From contig NC_063168.1 in NCBI RefSeq assembly GCF_023159225.1, positions 60,801,398 through 60,865,397 of the forward strand: a stretch of DNA of 64,000 bases. The letters are read 5' to 3'. The translations under genes were made by a program, and so were the position numbers. Shown here piece after piece: positions 1 to 22,800 of this stretch; within the stretch, counting starts at the first letter, position 1; each line of letters opens with the position of its first letter. The DNA is from Perognathus longimembris pacificus. Its lineage: Eukaryota; Chordata; Mammalia; Rodentia; Heteromyidae. Under the pieces are notes generated by a model. The model saw only the letters and a program-made list of their open reading frames with translations. It made no database searches and was not told the DNA's origin.

Positions 1-131
1 TCTCCCTGCTGGCCTCAGGGAAAGTTCAAGCTGCCCAGCCATCTCTGGGTCCACCATGACAGTGATGTGAGCATCCTACAACTGCCTGCCTGTCTTCCTT
101 CGCATCTCTGTCACTTGATGTTATCATTAAT
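1..131 (+). other. IFT172 intron, no recognised element
   Basis: No exon of IFT172 could be matched here. The preceding coding exon should lie left of the window. Confidence 0.6.
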
Positions 132-601
132 TTTTTTCAAATTGGTCATGGGGATTGAACTCGGAGTCTGGACACTGGATGCTGGTCTCTGAGCTTTTGC
201 TCAAGGCTAGCCCTCTACCACTTTGAGCCACAGTGCTACTTCTGGCTTTCTGGTGGTTAATTGGAGATAAGAGTGTCATGGACTTGGGGCTGGGGATATG
301 GCCTAGTGGCAAGAGTGCCTGCCTCATATACATGAGGCCCTGGGTTCGATTCCCCAGCACCACATATACAGAAAATGGCCAGAAGTGGCGCTGTGGCTCA
401 AGTGGCAGAGTGCTAGCCTTGAGCAAAAAGAAGCCAGGGACAGTGCTCAGGCCCTGAGTCCAAGCCCCAGGACTGGCAAAAAAAAAAAAAAAAAAAAGAG
501 TGTCATGGACTTTCCTGCCCAGGCTGGCTTGGAACCATGATCCTCAGATCTCAGCCTCCTGAGCTTCTAGGATTACAGGCATGAGCCACCAGTGCCTGGC
601 T
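132..601 (-). mobile_element. 7SL-Geo composite SINE, split by an IDL-Geo insertion
   Basis: Two halves at 132-285 and 496-601 read in minus orientation as 7SL/B1-like left monomer (tgtaatcctag, ggaggctgag) plus Geo right monomer. The IDL-Geo copy between them is younger. Confidence 0.85.
286..497 (+). mobile_element. IDL-Geo SINE
   Basis: Starts ggggctggggatatggccta and has the tRNA-like box gggttcgattcccc, Geo right monomer and poly(A). Target duplication aagagtgtcatggactt at 269-285 and 496-512. Confidence 0.95.
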
Positions 602-683
602 CCTTATATCAATTTTAAATCCCGTTTTCTTCCTCAATCCTTGCCCTCTCTGTTTTTTCTTGCCTTCTGCAAGTATTAAATAG

Positions 684-11137
<10,454 letters not shown>

Positions 11138-11160
11138 GAAACAGTCTGGGCCTCTCTTTC

Positions 11161-11166
11161 ATTAAA
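11161..11166 (+). promoter_or_regulatory. IFT172: IFT172 polyadenylation signal ATTAAA
   Basis: ATTAAA lies 24 nt after the IFT172 stop codon, and a T-rich stretch follows at 11190-11205. This predicts a 3' UTR of only about 40-60 nt. No other signal is seen before the SINE at 11272. Confidence 0.75.
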
Positions 11167-11271
11167 AGTCCTGTAAGTAACTGAGACCACTATATTTTTT
11201 TTATCATAGTCTTTTGATAACTGTGTGTTGGAAACTACTGCACCCTTTCCTTCAAAGAAATCATAACCAAT

Positions 11272-11508
11272 GCCCAGCGCTGGTGGCTCACACCTATCAT
11301 CCTAGTTACTCAGGAGGCTGAGATCTGAGGATTGCAGTTCATAGTCAGCCCAGACAAGAAAGTCTGTGAGACTCTTACCTGTAATTAACCGCCATAAAAC
11401 CGGAAGTAGCACTGTGGCTGGAAGTGGTAGTGCGCTAGCCTTGAGCTGAACGGCTCAGAGACAGCACCCAGGCCCAGAGTTCAAGCCCCATACCAACAAA
11501 AAAAAAGA
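11272..11508 (+). mobile_element. 7SL-Geo composite SINE in the IFT172-KRTCAP3 tail-to-tail gap
   Basis: Left monomer gctggtggctcacacctatc, Geo right monomer, A-rich tail. It fills most of the ~370 bp between the two polyadenylation signals. Confidence 0.88.
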
Positions 11509-11547
11509 AAAGAAACCATAACCCAAGTAGAATAAAAGATAAGCTCT

Positions 11548-11553
11548 TTTATT
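11548..11553 (-). promoter_or_regulatory. KRTCAP3: KRTCAP3 polyadenylation signal AATAAA
   Basis: The plus strand reads TTTATT, so AATAAA lies on the minus strand about 190 nt after the KRTCAP3 stop. It sits just outside the SINE at 11272-11508. Confidence 0.65.
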
Positions 11554-11743
11554 AGTTATTTATATCATCCTGGGCTCAAGAGCTCCTCGCTTAGTGGGAA
11601 ATACGTGTGGACTGGGCCTCAGATTGGCACCTGCCTGATAAAGGAAGAACCATCTAGGTCAGAGGACAAAGCAGCATAGCCAAGACTTAGCTCCAGTGTA
11701 AGGACACTTCCCTGCGCCCCATCCTCAGGGCCCTTTACCTGTC

Positions 11744-12990
11744 CTAAACCCAGGTTTTCTCTGATGCCTGTAATTCTTGATGTTGATCCAGCAGTTGAAC
11801 ATTTTCCTGCCTTTTACATTTAGGAGGTTCGAGTTCTGTCAGTTCCTCCAGCTGCAGAAGAAGGTGGGGGTCAGTCCCTGGATGCCCAATGACATATCAG
11901 CTCCTTTTTAGGGATGAACCCTTCCTGTTTCTCTTCCTTACCTGTTCCTGAAACCCTTCCTTCCCACAGGGCCCAACCCCACGAAGGGTGAGTGCAGCCA
12001 CACAGCAGTAACCAGAGAGAGCAGCCTCTGCTGCAGACATGAGCAGAGAAGGGATCCAAAGGGCCAAGGCTGTATCCTAAAAGGAAAAGGAAGGATTGGG
12101 CTAGGAGGGAATAGGACAGAACTAGAAAATGGGGAAAATAAAAGAGCAAAGCCACAGCTTTGGAGACAGTAAGAAGGAAGGAACATGCTCACATAGATTC
12201 TTGTGGGGTCAAAGAAGCAGTTGGTGTGTCCGGGTCCCTGGTCCAGTGGTATGGAAGGATCCAGCAGTCCTGGATGGCAGTCAGCAATAAGACGGCGGCC
12301 ACCGTTTGCCACAGTGAGTGACACAGCCAGGAGGAGGCCCAAGGAGCAGGCAGCAGACAAGAGCAGGTTCGCCAAAGCCAGTGCCAGCAGGGCCCAGTGC
12401 TGGCAGGGCAGAAGATGAGGGTGAGCGGCCCCGGGCCAGGCTTAGATTCCCCGTGACAAGACATCCTCACGTTCTCTAGTTGAGGCTCCCGCCCATAGAA
12501 AGCCCTCAGGGAACCCCCTGCCCCTCTCACCAGTCCTGGGTGAAGAAGGTTCCTGGATGCCAGAAGGGCCGCGAGACCCACGGAAACGCTCTGCGGAAGA
12601 CACCACGCCTTAGGCCTGCTGGCTCCCGGCAGCCCCGCCCACCCCGCCGCCGGCCCGCGGCGCTCACCAGCAGCCCCGAGCCCACGGAGATGACATTGGC
12701 CGTGGTGTACTCCGGCGTGACGGCGCCGCGGGGGTTGGCCACGTGCCGCAGGACTGTGCCGTGCACCACGGCTCCCAGCAGCAGGTTCACATGGCCCACC
12801 AGGATCAGCGCCAGGCCCACGCGCATCAGCCGCCGAGGCCCTCGGGCGGCGTCTGTGAAGGGGGGGAAGGGCGGGCCTGAGCTGGGCGGGCCGGCCGGCG
12901 GGCGGGTGGCCGCGCGGGCCTGAGGGGGGGTCAGGGACCTAGAGGAAAGGGGCGGAAGTTACCAAAGACGCAGAGGCGGCAGCACCTCAT
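11744..12990 (-). CDS. KRTCAP3: KRTCAP3, keratinocyte-associated protein 3 (complete, 240 aa)
   Basis: Small polytopic membrane protein of the TMEM54/KRTCAP3 family; its molecular function is poorly known. Six exons on the minus strand: 12963-12990, 12668-12852, 12531-12590, 12193-12399, 11942-12076, 11744-11851 (stop at 11746-11744). They sum to 723 nt, 240 aa plus stop, equal to the human length. The start [10 protein letters not shown] matches the human start in context; exon 1 carries only nine full codons. Four hydrophobic segments can be seen: about residues 20-40 ([20 protein letters not shown]), 62-85, 93-120 ([20 protein letters not shown]) and 162-190 (around [20 protein letters not shown]). 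A hydrophilic loop with several Cys ([17 protein letters not shown]) lies between segments 3 and 4, and a charged tail ends in EKTWV. The gene is tail to tail with IFT172 and directly downstream of NRBP1 on the same strand. Confidence 0.96.
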
Positions 12991-13250
12991 CCCGCGGGCC
13001 GTGCAGCTCCCGGCTGGCACCGCCGCGGGGCAGCGCTACCTGGGCCCGGCTCCGCCCCCAGCCCTGGAGTCCGGCCCCGCCGCCCCAACATCCACCTGGG
13101 GCTCGGCCGCCGCGCGCCGCTTCCGCCACAGCCAGCGCGGGGCAGGCCGCTCCACCTGGGCTCCGCCCTCCCACCAGCCACCCGGGGCTCCGCCTGCGCG
13201 GGCCGGGGCTGGGCCGCAACACCTGTGGGCACCGAGGCGGAGAGGCGCAA
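12600..13250 (-). promoter_or_regulatory. KRTCAP3: KRTCAP3 CpG-rich promoter and first exons
   Basis: Very GC- and CpG-rich stretch covering KRTCAP3 exons 1-2 and the sequence upstream of its ATG at 12990. It contains repeated CCACCTGGG/GGCTCCGCC motifs between 13020 and 13200. No TATA box is seen. The NRBP1 3' end reaches to about 13262, so the promoter has to fit in roughly 270 bp. Confidence 0.7.
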
Positions 13251-13279
13251 GCACACAACCACTTTAGCAAAAAGTAGAC

Positions 13280-13285
13280 TTTATT
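13280..13285 (-). promoter_or_regulatory. NRBP1: NRBP1 polyadenylation signal AATAAA
   Basis: The plus strand reads TTTATT. On the minus strand AATAAA lies about 415 nt after the NRBP1 stop (13701), with likely cleavage near 13262, giving a 3' UTR of about 440 nt. Confidence 0.75.
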
Positions 13286-13700
13286 ACAGCAGCAACTGAG
13301 GCGAATCGAATGGCCCCCCAGGGCCACCACTGCAGCACCACCTCTCTCCCGCCCGTCCACCCAGCGGGATCGTAGAACTCAGCTCCCCAGGGCCCGCGGG
13401 CCTCCTGTGCACACAGGCTGGGCGGGAGCCGGCAGGTCAGCTACGAGCAACCAGCTACGAGGCGGCTGCCGAGAAGGCCCAGGCCCACGTCTGTGCAAAA
13501 CAAGTAAACAAAGTGCAGAGGGGAGGAAGGGAGGGGAAGGGACAGGATGATGCTCAGAACCAGGGAGCCCCAGAGCCCTCCTGATACTAAAGGAGAGAAG
13601 GGGCTTCACAGGGTAATACTGACTGGGGGGAAGGGGCAGGAGGGCTGCAGCACGTCCAGGGACAGCCACAGTGCAGATAGGGGCCCGGCCCGAGTGAGCT

Positions 13701-16700
13701 CTAAGAGGAAACGGTGACAGCGGCTGAGTTGAGAGTGCTGTTCCTGGCAAAGTTGAATTTGTTCAGGGTCTCCTCAAGCAGGGAGGTCAGCCGGCTCTGG
13801 TCAGCCTGCAGAAAGAAGCTCCGTGAGATGGGGGCTGAGGGAAGAGAAGGCAGGGGACAGCCAGGGCACGGGAGAGCTGAAACCCACCTCACTAATGAAA
13901 CCCAGCTGCACCAGCTCAGCTGCCAACTCAGGTATGTTCTCATCTGACACAAACAGAAGGGGTAAGTTCAACATGAGGAAACAGACACTGAGCCTTCAAA
14001 TCATCCCAGCCAGACACCCACCCACCCACCCATCTGAGGGTGAAGATAGTCATTCCACGTGAGTCAGTGTGTTACTTGTCACTGCCCCCCACCTTGTGTG
14101 TGTCCCTAGAAGGAAGGTTCACAGATCCTCCAAGGGAAAGGAGAGACTTACTTGGCATCAGGTCACAGCTCAAGTGCCGGTTCAGTTTGTCCTCCAGCTT
14201 CAGCAGAAGTGTCAGCTAGAAAAGAGGACAGGAAAATGAGGATACCCTTCCCCAGTCTCTGACCACCCAGGCAGGTGCGGCCCTGGCCCAGAGTCTCTTA
14301 CATGGTGTTTGACTCCCTCCTCCACTGACTCAATGTTACACTGCATCAGCACCACCTAGGACAGAGCAGAGAGGGTCACTGAGTACAAGCTAGTCAGTAA
14401 AAATGACCAACACCTGGAAGTCTTTTCAGCCTATAAAGCATGGTGCCGAGGGCTAGCAATGCATGCTATACAGTACAAAGCCTTAGACAGCTATCAGTAT
14501 CCGCCCCCCCCCAGGAATGTGGACACACAGCCATAGTCCCACCTTACGAGTCTCCACCTCAGCTGGCTCAGGTGTTGGAGTCTTGACAGAAGGGGGCACA
14601 ACAGGTGACGTCACCTCCTCCTGCTGCGGTTGCTGAGGCCGAGGCAGCCCAAAGGCTGTCAGTGGGTAGATCCCATTCCTGGAGGGAGATGAAAACAGGT
14701 CATATGAGCTCTGCAAATGACTCAGGAGAGCTGCCCCTGCTTCCTCCCGGAAAGCCTGCCTTTCTCATCCTCCCCTCACCTGACATCCTCCAAGAATTTG
14801 TCTAATTCCAGAGCTGGTGACTGAGAGTATCTAGAAAAAAAGACAATGGAAGGTAAGGGAACAAGCAAATGGCAGAGTTAACCTTTCCCAAAGCATAAGC
14901 ATTTTCAAAAGCCTCAGGGTGGTTAGTGGAAACTTTTTTTCTTCAGGCCCTCCCAATCAGATCGTTACTCACAAAGTCTGAATTGTATCTCTTCCTGGTC
15001 CTGCAGGGATTTCCAACAGTACAGCGCTGGTATCCATGTTTTTGGTGATCTCCTCCAAAGCATTCTCTGGAATCATGTCTGGGGGACAGGATGGGGCAAG
15101 ATATGATGGAGTCAGAGATTACTATCATAAAAGGCAGAGACACAGCAGTAGAAGATCCCTTTGAAAACGAAAAAGGAAAGAACACCTGCCAGTGATATTT
15201 ACAAGGCCCTGGGTTAGACAGTCAAGGGAACTCACGTTGGTGCCCCACAATGCAGTGGGCAGCAAGGAGTTTGAGTGAGGGCACTTCAAACAGTGCAGGG
15301 TGGAAGAGAAGTTCTCTGGCTGTTGGTCTTTGAGCAGGCTCAGGCTGCAGGCACTTCTGAATGAACTCCTAGAAAAGAACAAGAAACTACAGCAGTCAGC
15401 TAGAAACCCTGCACTGTGCTCGTTCCAAGCTTTCATTTCATTGGTAGCACTAAGATTTGTACAATAAGAACTCAGCACTTGTTGAGGAAATATATTGGTA
15501 AAATTGGTATCTGAGAAATAACATTCACTATTCTTTATAGTTTTTAATATTTTATTTTCTAAACCACAGCCTTTTTGTTTGTTTGCTCTTCTATGTGGTA
15601 CTGTGTTTTGAGCTCAGGGCCTCATGCTTATTTAGGTGGTGCTCTACTGCTAGGCCAAGCATCCAGCCCTTTTTGGCCCTACTGGTTTTCTACGATCTTA
15701 GATCTTACTTTTTCCCCAGGCTGTACCTATGCCTGTATGACAATCTTGCTATCTTACATTTCCTGCTGGGATTACAGGCATGCAGCACCAAGCATTGGTT
15801 GATAGCACTCTCATGAACTTTTTGCCCAAGCTAGTCTGGAACAGAAAATCCTCTCCCCTCTCATTCTCCTCACCCCCATCTCAGCCTCCCAAGTACATAA
15901 GATTAGAGGCTGAGCACCTTCTCCCACTTCTTTTTTTTTTTGGCCAGTCCTGGGCCTTGGACTCAGGGCCTGAGCACTGTCCCTGGCTTCTTCCCGCTCA
16001 AGGCTAGCACTCTGCCACCTGAGCCACAGTGCCCCTTCTGGCCGTTTTCCATATATGTGGTGCTGGGGAATCGAACTGAGAGCTTCATGTGTAGGAGGCA
16101 AGCGCTCTTGCCACTAGGCCATATTCCCAGCCCACTCCCACTTCATTTTTTATTAGCATAAATTAATTGTACAATGAGGCTTCACTATGATGTTTACAAC
16201 AGCACATATTAAATGTACTTTGATCAAATTCACCCTATCTATATTACTCTATTAATCCATTGCCCTTCCTTTCCTTTTCATTTTTACTTTTTTATGCCAG
16301 TACTGGGGCTTGAACTCTGGGTTTCCAGCTCTGGGCTTCCAATTCTGCTCTTTTACTCATGGCTGGTGTTGTACCACTTCTTGAGCCACGCCAGTTCTGG
16401 CATTTTGATGACTCGTTGGACATAACAGTGTTGAGGATTTGTCTGCCCACACTGCCTTGAAGTCTTGATTCTCAGATCTCTGGTATGAGCATGAGCCACC
16501 AGTACATAGCCTCCTTTTCTGTTTTATGAGTCCATTCACTGTCAACCTTTCTTCTTCAAGCTTTGCTAGAATTAATTTTTCCTTCCCTTTAGCTTGATCC
16601 ACTGTGGAGCATAGTATCATAATTTCCTTTGCCCACTATAGTCATTGAATTTCCCATGCTTTCTCTAACCATTTTTCCTCCTTGTCTACTTCCTGTATTT

Positions 16701-19700
16701 CCTATGACAACCAACCTTTCTCATTTGAAAGGCCAACAAGGTTACATATCTTTTTTTTTGTGGGGGGGGGGCGGCGCAGCTGGTCCTGGGGCTTGAACTC
16801 AGGGCCTGGGCTCTGTCCCTAAGCCTCTCTGTGCTCAAGACTAGAGCTCTACCACTTGAGCCACAGCGCCACTTTGGCCTTTTCTGTTTACATGGTGCTG
16901 AGGAATCGAACTTAGGGCTTCATGCATGCTAGGCAACCACTCTACCACTAAGTCACATTCCCAGCCCTACATATCTAATCTTACACTTGACTATACCAAC
17001 TGTCAACTAGTAACTCACTCCACTCTATCCTCAAGTCTTCCAACTGTATTCCTTTTTTTCCCTTCTGTTATCCATTACACTTCCCTAATGATTTACAAAT
17101 TATTTTTGTGGGCTGGGAATATGGACTAGTGGCAAGAGTGCTTGCCTCCTACAGATGAAGCTCTCGGTTCAATTCCCCGGCACCACATATATGGAAAACG
17201 GCCAGAAGGGGCGCTGTGGCTCAGGTGGCAGAGTGCTAGCCTTAAGCGGGAAGAAGCCAGGGATGGTGCTCAGGCCCTGAGTCCAAGGCCCAGGACTGGC
17301 CAAAAAAAAAACCACAAATTATTTTTGTTTGGATGTTTTAGTCTAGCCTCTACTTTTGGTAGTCTACCTGCTTTAATTTTTATATAACTAATTTAAATTG
17401 ATATGCTGCTGGGCACTGATGTCTCATGTTTGTAATCCTAGCTACTCAGAAAGCTGAAATCTGAAGATCCCAGTTCAAAACACACAAATCTGAGACTCTT
17501 ATCTCTAATTAACCACCAAAAAGCCAGAAGTGACGGATGGAGTGGTAGAGCATCAGGAACAGCATGCAAGTCCCTGAGTTCAAGCTCAAGTTACTGGCAA
17601 AAAATAGATTTGCTTTAAAATGTCAAGATGGTTGTCTTAAGAGCGTATAGCAAGTGCCCGCAGTTATCATCAACTGAGTTTACCTCCATGTAAATACACT
17701 TCCATTAGCACACAACCGTTAACCTCAGTGTCACCCACCACTGTATCCCCCCTAGACCTGTATACAGAAGCATGTAAAGCAAGTAAAATTTTACAGCTTT
17801 GACTTTTTTCTGCTTCATGTTTTCTTTCTTTTTTGGGGGGAAGAGGGGGCCAGAATTATTTGTTTAAGTAGTTGTACAAATGAGTTACCATTTAACAAAG
17901 AATGTTCTCTTGGCCCTAATATTCCCAGTAGATAAAGAAAAACCTGCCAGGGTTTGGTTAGAGAGGCAGCATGTATACCTGCCAAGGAAGCACAAGGTCT
18001 TGAATTCAAACCCTAGTACCAAAAGCAACAAAAAGGAAAGTAGCATCTGAAAGTCAGTTAAGAAAGAACAGTTGTAGAGCAGAAATTAATGAGATAGAAA
18101 CTAAAAAAAACCCTATATAACAAATTAATAAAACTAAAAGCTTGTTCTTTGAGAAAATAAATAAAATTGACAGACCACTTGCAAGACTTACAAAAAAAAA
18201 GAAAAGACCCATATCCATAAGATCAGGGATTCCATGGGAAAAATTACAACAAATACACAGGATATTCAATCAATTAGAAGGAACTATTTTCAGAACATAT
18301 ACTCACTAAAGAATGAGAACTATACATATATGGATCAATTCTTAGAGAAGTATAAACTGCCCAAACTGAGTCAAGAAGATATAAATCAATTAAATAAACC
18401 AATAATGTATGAGATACAGGAAGCAATCCAGAGCCTTCCAATAAGGAAAAGCCCAGGCCCAGATGGATTCACCACTGAATTCTATAAAACCTTTAAAGAG
18501 GAGCTAATACAAATACTCCTCAAGCTCTTCCGTGAAATAGAAGCAGGGGGAGAAATCCCAAACTCATTTTATGAAGCTAATATCATATTCACCCCACAAC
18601 TAAGGCAAAGACCCAACAAAAAAGAGAACTACAGACCAATATCACAAAGCTCCTCAGAAACTGATTAAAAAAATCATACACCACGACCAAGTAGGCTTCA
18701 TCTCACAGATGCAAGGCTGGTTTAACATATGCAAATCAATAAATGTAATTCACTATATTAACAGAGCTAAGACCAAGAATCTTATCATCTCAGTCAATGC
18801 CCAAAAAGCCTTCGACAAAATACAACACCCATTCATGTTAAAAGCCCTGGAGAAAATAGGAATAGAAGGAACATTTTTTTTTTTTTTTTGCTTTTGTAGT
18901 TGTCTTTTTTTTTTTCAAATTTTTATTATCAAACTGATGTACAGAGAGGTTACAGTTTCATACGTTAGGCAATGGATACATTTCTTATACTGTTTGTTAC
19001 CCTGTCCCTCATACCCCCCTCCCTCCTCCCCCTTTCCCTTCCGCCCCCCCCCCCCCGGAGGTGTTCAGTTCACTTACACCAAACAGTTTTGCGAGTATTG
19101 CTTTTCTAGTTGTTTGTCTTTTTTTACCCTGTGTCTCTCAAAGAAGGAACATTCTTTAAAACAATAAAAGCCATATACAACAGACCAACTGCTAATATCA
19201 TACTAAATGGGGAAAAACTAAAAGCATTTCCCCTAAAATCTGGAACAAGACAAGGATGCCCACTCTCCCCACTTCTATTCAATATGGTACTGGAATTCCT
19301 AGCCATAGCAATAAGGCAAGAAAAGGACATTAAAGAAATCCACATAGGAGGGGCTGGGGATATGGCCTAGTGGCAAGAGTGCCTGCCTCGGATACACGAG
19401 GCCCTAGGTTCGATTCCCCAGCACCACATATACAGAAAACGGCCAGAACCAGCGCTGTGGCTCAAGCGGCAGAGTGCTAGCCTTGAGCAGGAAGAAGCCA
19501 GGGACAGTGCTCAGGCCCTGAGTCCAAGGCCCAGGACTGGCAAAAAAAAAAAAAAAAAAAAAAAACAAGAAATCCACATAGGAAAAGAAGAAATCAAACT
19601 ATCCCTATTTGCAGATGACATGATCTTATACCTGAAGGACCCAAAAAACTCAGCTCCCAAACTCCCAGAACTAATAAACCATTTTGGCAAAACCAGCAGC

Positions 19701-19767
19701 CTTTCTGTATACCAACAATATACAAGAAGACAAGGAAATTATGGGAATAATACCATTCACAATAGCT

Positions 19768-19805
<38 letters not shown>

Positions 19806-22800
19806 TAGGGATTAACCTAACCAAAGATGTAAACGATCTATTTAATGAAAACTATTTAAAAAAAAAAAAACAACTAAAGAGAAATCAAAGAGGACACCAG
19901 GAAATGATGGAAAGACCTCCCATGCTCATGAGTAGGCAGAATCAATATAGTGAAAATGGCCCTATTGCCAAAAATGTTACACAAATTCAACGCAATCCCC
20001 ATCAAAGACCCAGCTACATTCTTCACTGAAATAGAGAAAATAGCCCAAAAATTCATATGGAACAGCAAAAGACCTAGAATAGCCGAAGCAATTCTAGGCA
20101 AAAAAAAGCAACGCAGGAGGCATCACAATGCCAGACTTTATTACAGAGCCATCATAACAAAAACAGCCTGGAACTGGCACAAAAACAGACCCGAAGATCA
20201 ATGGAATAGGGTAGAAGACCCAGAAATAAAACTGCATACCTACAGTCAGCTGATATTTGACCAAGAAGCCAAAGCCATACAATGGAAAAAATATAGCCTC
20301 TTCAACTATTGGTGCTGGGAAAACTGGGCAGCCACAATGCAGAAAACTCAAAATAGGCCTTTGTCTATCACCATGCACACCAAGATCAACTCAAAATAAG
20401 ACCTCAACATCAGACCTGAAACCCTGAAACTACTGAAGGACAAAGTAGGAGGGGCACTAGAACTTATAGGCATAGGCAGGAACTTCCTGAATAGAGTCCC
20501 AGGGGCACAACAGATAGGGGAGAGACTTGACAGATGGGACTACTACAAAATAAGTTTCTGCACAGCTAAAGACATAGCCACTAAACTAGAAAGACAGACA
20601 ACCATATGGGAAAAGATCTTCACCAGCAAAGCAACAGACTAAAAGGCCTAAGATCCGTCATCTACAGAGAACTCAAGAAATCAACCCCTTCCAAACCTAG
20701 TAAACCAATTATTAGATAAGCAAGGGAGCTAAAGAGAGACCACAAAAGAAGAAATAAAAATGGCCAAGCAACATATAAGGAAATGTTCAACATCCCTGGC
20801 AGTAAAGGAAATGCAAATAAAAACAACCCTGAGAACCACCTCACCCCAGTTAGAATGGCCTATACTCTGAACTCAGGCAACAACAAATGTTGGAGGAGAT
20901 GCGGAGAAAGAAGAACCCTTCTCCACTGCTGGTGGGAGTGTAAACTAGTACAACCACTCTGGAGAACAGTATGGAGGTTCCTCAAAAAACTCAGCATAGA
21001 CAAACCCTATGACCCAGCCATACCACTCCTAGGCATCTATCCAGAACAACAGGATCCAGGATATCAAAAAGACACCTGCACATCCATGTTTATCGCTATT
21101 TACAATAGCCAAGATATGGAAACAACCCAGATGCCCCACAACAGATGAATGGATCCAAAAAATGTGGTGCTTGTACACATGGAATTCTACATAGTGATTA
21201 GAAATGATAAAATAATGGCATTCGCAGGGAAATGGACGGATCTTGAACAAACAATGTTGAGTGAGACAAGCTTAGGACACAGAGAACAAAGGTGCATGGT
21301 CTCCCTGAGATGTGAATGTTAGGAGGGAGAAACAACTAAAAAGCAGAGAATGTCTCTGTAAAGGAACGAACATCTTTTAAAATGGTATTTCTACATGTTT
21401 TGGTCAGTGACTTTACATCATGTCTCTAAAACCAAACAATTACTAAATAAACATAAAAATGTCTAGGATAGTCCTAGCAGAGGATCACAATAGCTCAACA
21501 GCTATGTACATATGATCATATAAGATGAGGCTAAGCAAAATAAACTCCAAGATACGGAAACAAGAGGATTTTATTGTTGTTGTAATTTTTAATGTACTAT
21601 GTGAATCTCCTATGGTTTATCCCCTGTTGTTACTGTATATGATTTTGGTACACTGGGTATTGTATATATGTTTATCTGAATTAGGGAAGGGAATGGGAAC
21701 ATCAGAATGGTGAGACAAAGAATAAAGGTGGAACCAATGCAATAGCGATACTCATAAGACAATATGTTGGAAAAGAACTGTACAACTAGCAGGGAGGGAA
21801 GGAGAGAGAAAAATGAGGGAGGGTGTAGCAAGTATGACAAGAAATGTACACACTACCTTATTATGTAACTGTAACCCCTCTGTACATCACCTTGACAATA
21901 AAATTAATTTTTTTTTAAAAAAGGAAGAAAGAGCAGTCCTCAAGACCCTTACCCTCTGTAATGAGTCTTCTAGCAGCTGGATGGCACTGCTGATGGCTTC
22001 CTGTGACACATATGATGACTCTCCATTGCCCTGAATCTCCAGCACTGCCATCTACAGGAATACAAAGGAAACAGTCCTAAGAACCTCAGCCCTGTCACAG
22101 ACACTCCCTCAAGACCAGCACTTCCCTTGGCCTCCCTTCCTTTCCTCTTTCCATCTTCCAATTTCCCTCCTTTCCCCCTTTCTCCTCACCTCCAGTGCAC
22201 ACATGCCAAAGGAGTAGATGTCCACGGCTGTTGTCACATTAGTAACTTCTAGGGAAAACAAAGAGGGCTTGGTAAAGCAGAGGACTGAGGGCAAGGAATG
22301 GCAGACATGCCTTTAGAAAAAAAATCAAAAGAAGAAAAATACTTTGTGTGCTAGGACAGTTGCACTGCATCTACATGTCAGGTTATAAGGTACAAAACCA
22401 GGGCATAAAGACAGGACACAGATGCCAGGATGCTTTCCTTACCTCCATACTCCGGTGCAAAGAAGTGTAGATTCTTCTGCTCTTCCCGGCAAGTCTTCAC
22501 ATGATTGTTGATAGTGTCAGGAGCCACTGGGAGTAGGGGAGATACCCACAATCTAACCACCACCAACAAAGCATAGTCTTCCTCCAGAGAGAGGCCCCTG
22601 AAGCCAAGTTTCTCCTGAAGACTCTACTCTTCCAACAAGCAGAAACCATCCTGAACTACAGACTACGCATGGATATCAGACCTACTGCTTCTCATCTAAG
22701 ACCCCAAACTTTAAAAAGAAAAAAAGAAAGAAAGAAAGCTTTGCATATACCTAAACACAGTGGGGGCTTTAGCTACTCAAGAAACAACATAGTCAAAGGA

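Larger units (their letters stand above)
18045..21920 (+). mobile_element. LINE-1, 5'-truncated, ORF2 reverse-transcriptase part to 3' end, with two nested insertions
   Basis: Begins in the ORF2 stretch between endonuclease and reverse transcriptase. It carries the finger/palm stretch [15 protein letters not shown] (from about 18450), then the catalytic FADD (19608-19619) and the C-terminal part, followed by a 3' UTR with gtaacccctctgtacatcac and AATAAAATT before poly(A). Stops, frameshifts and two insertions (18876-19141, 19350-19567) break the frame, so no intact ORF2 remains. 5' UTR, ORF1 and endonuclease are absent. The element lies in the 6.6-kb NRBP1 intron, antisense to the gene. Confidence 0.93.

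Noticed and set aside
61..110. Possible IFT172 exon at the left edge
   Set aside because: No frame there matches the residues expected before SFEFAFEL, and the split codon at 707 needs a different exon further left.
18234..20399. L1 ORF2 as a possibly active reverse transcriptase
   Set aside because: 5' truncation, stops, frameshifts and two insertions break it.
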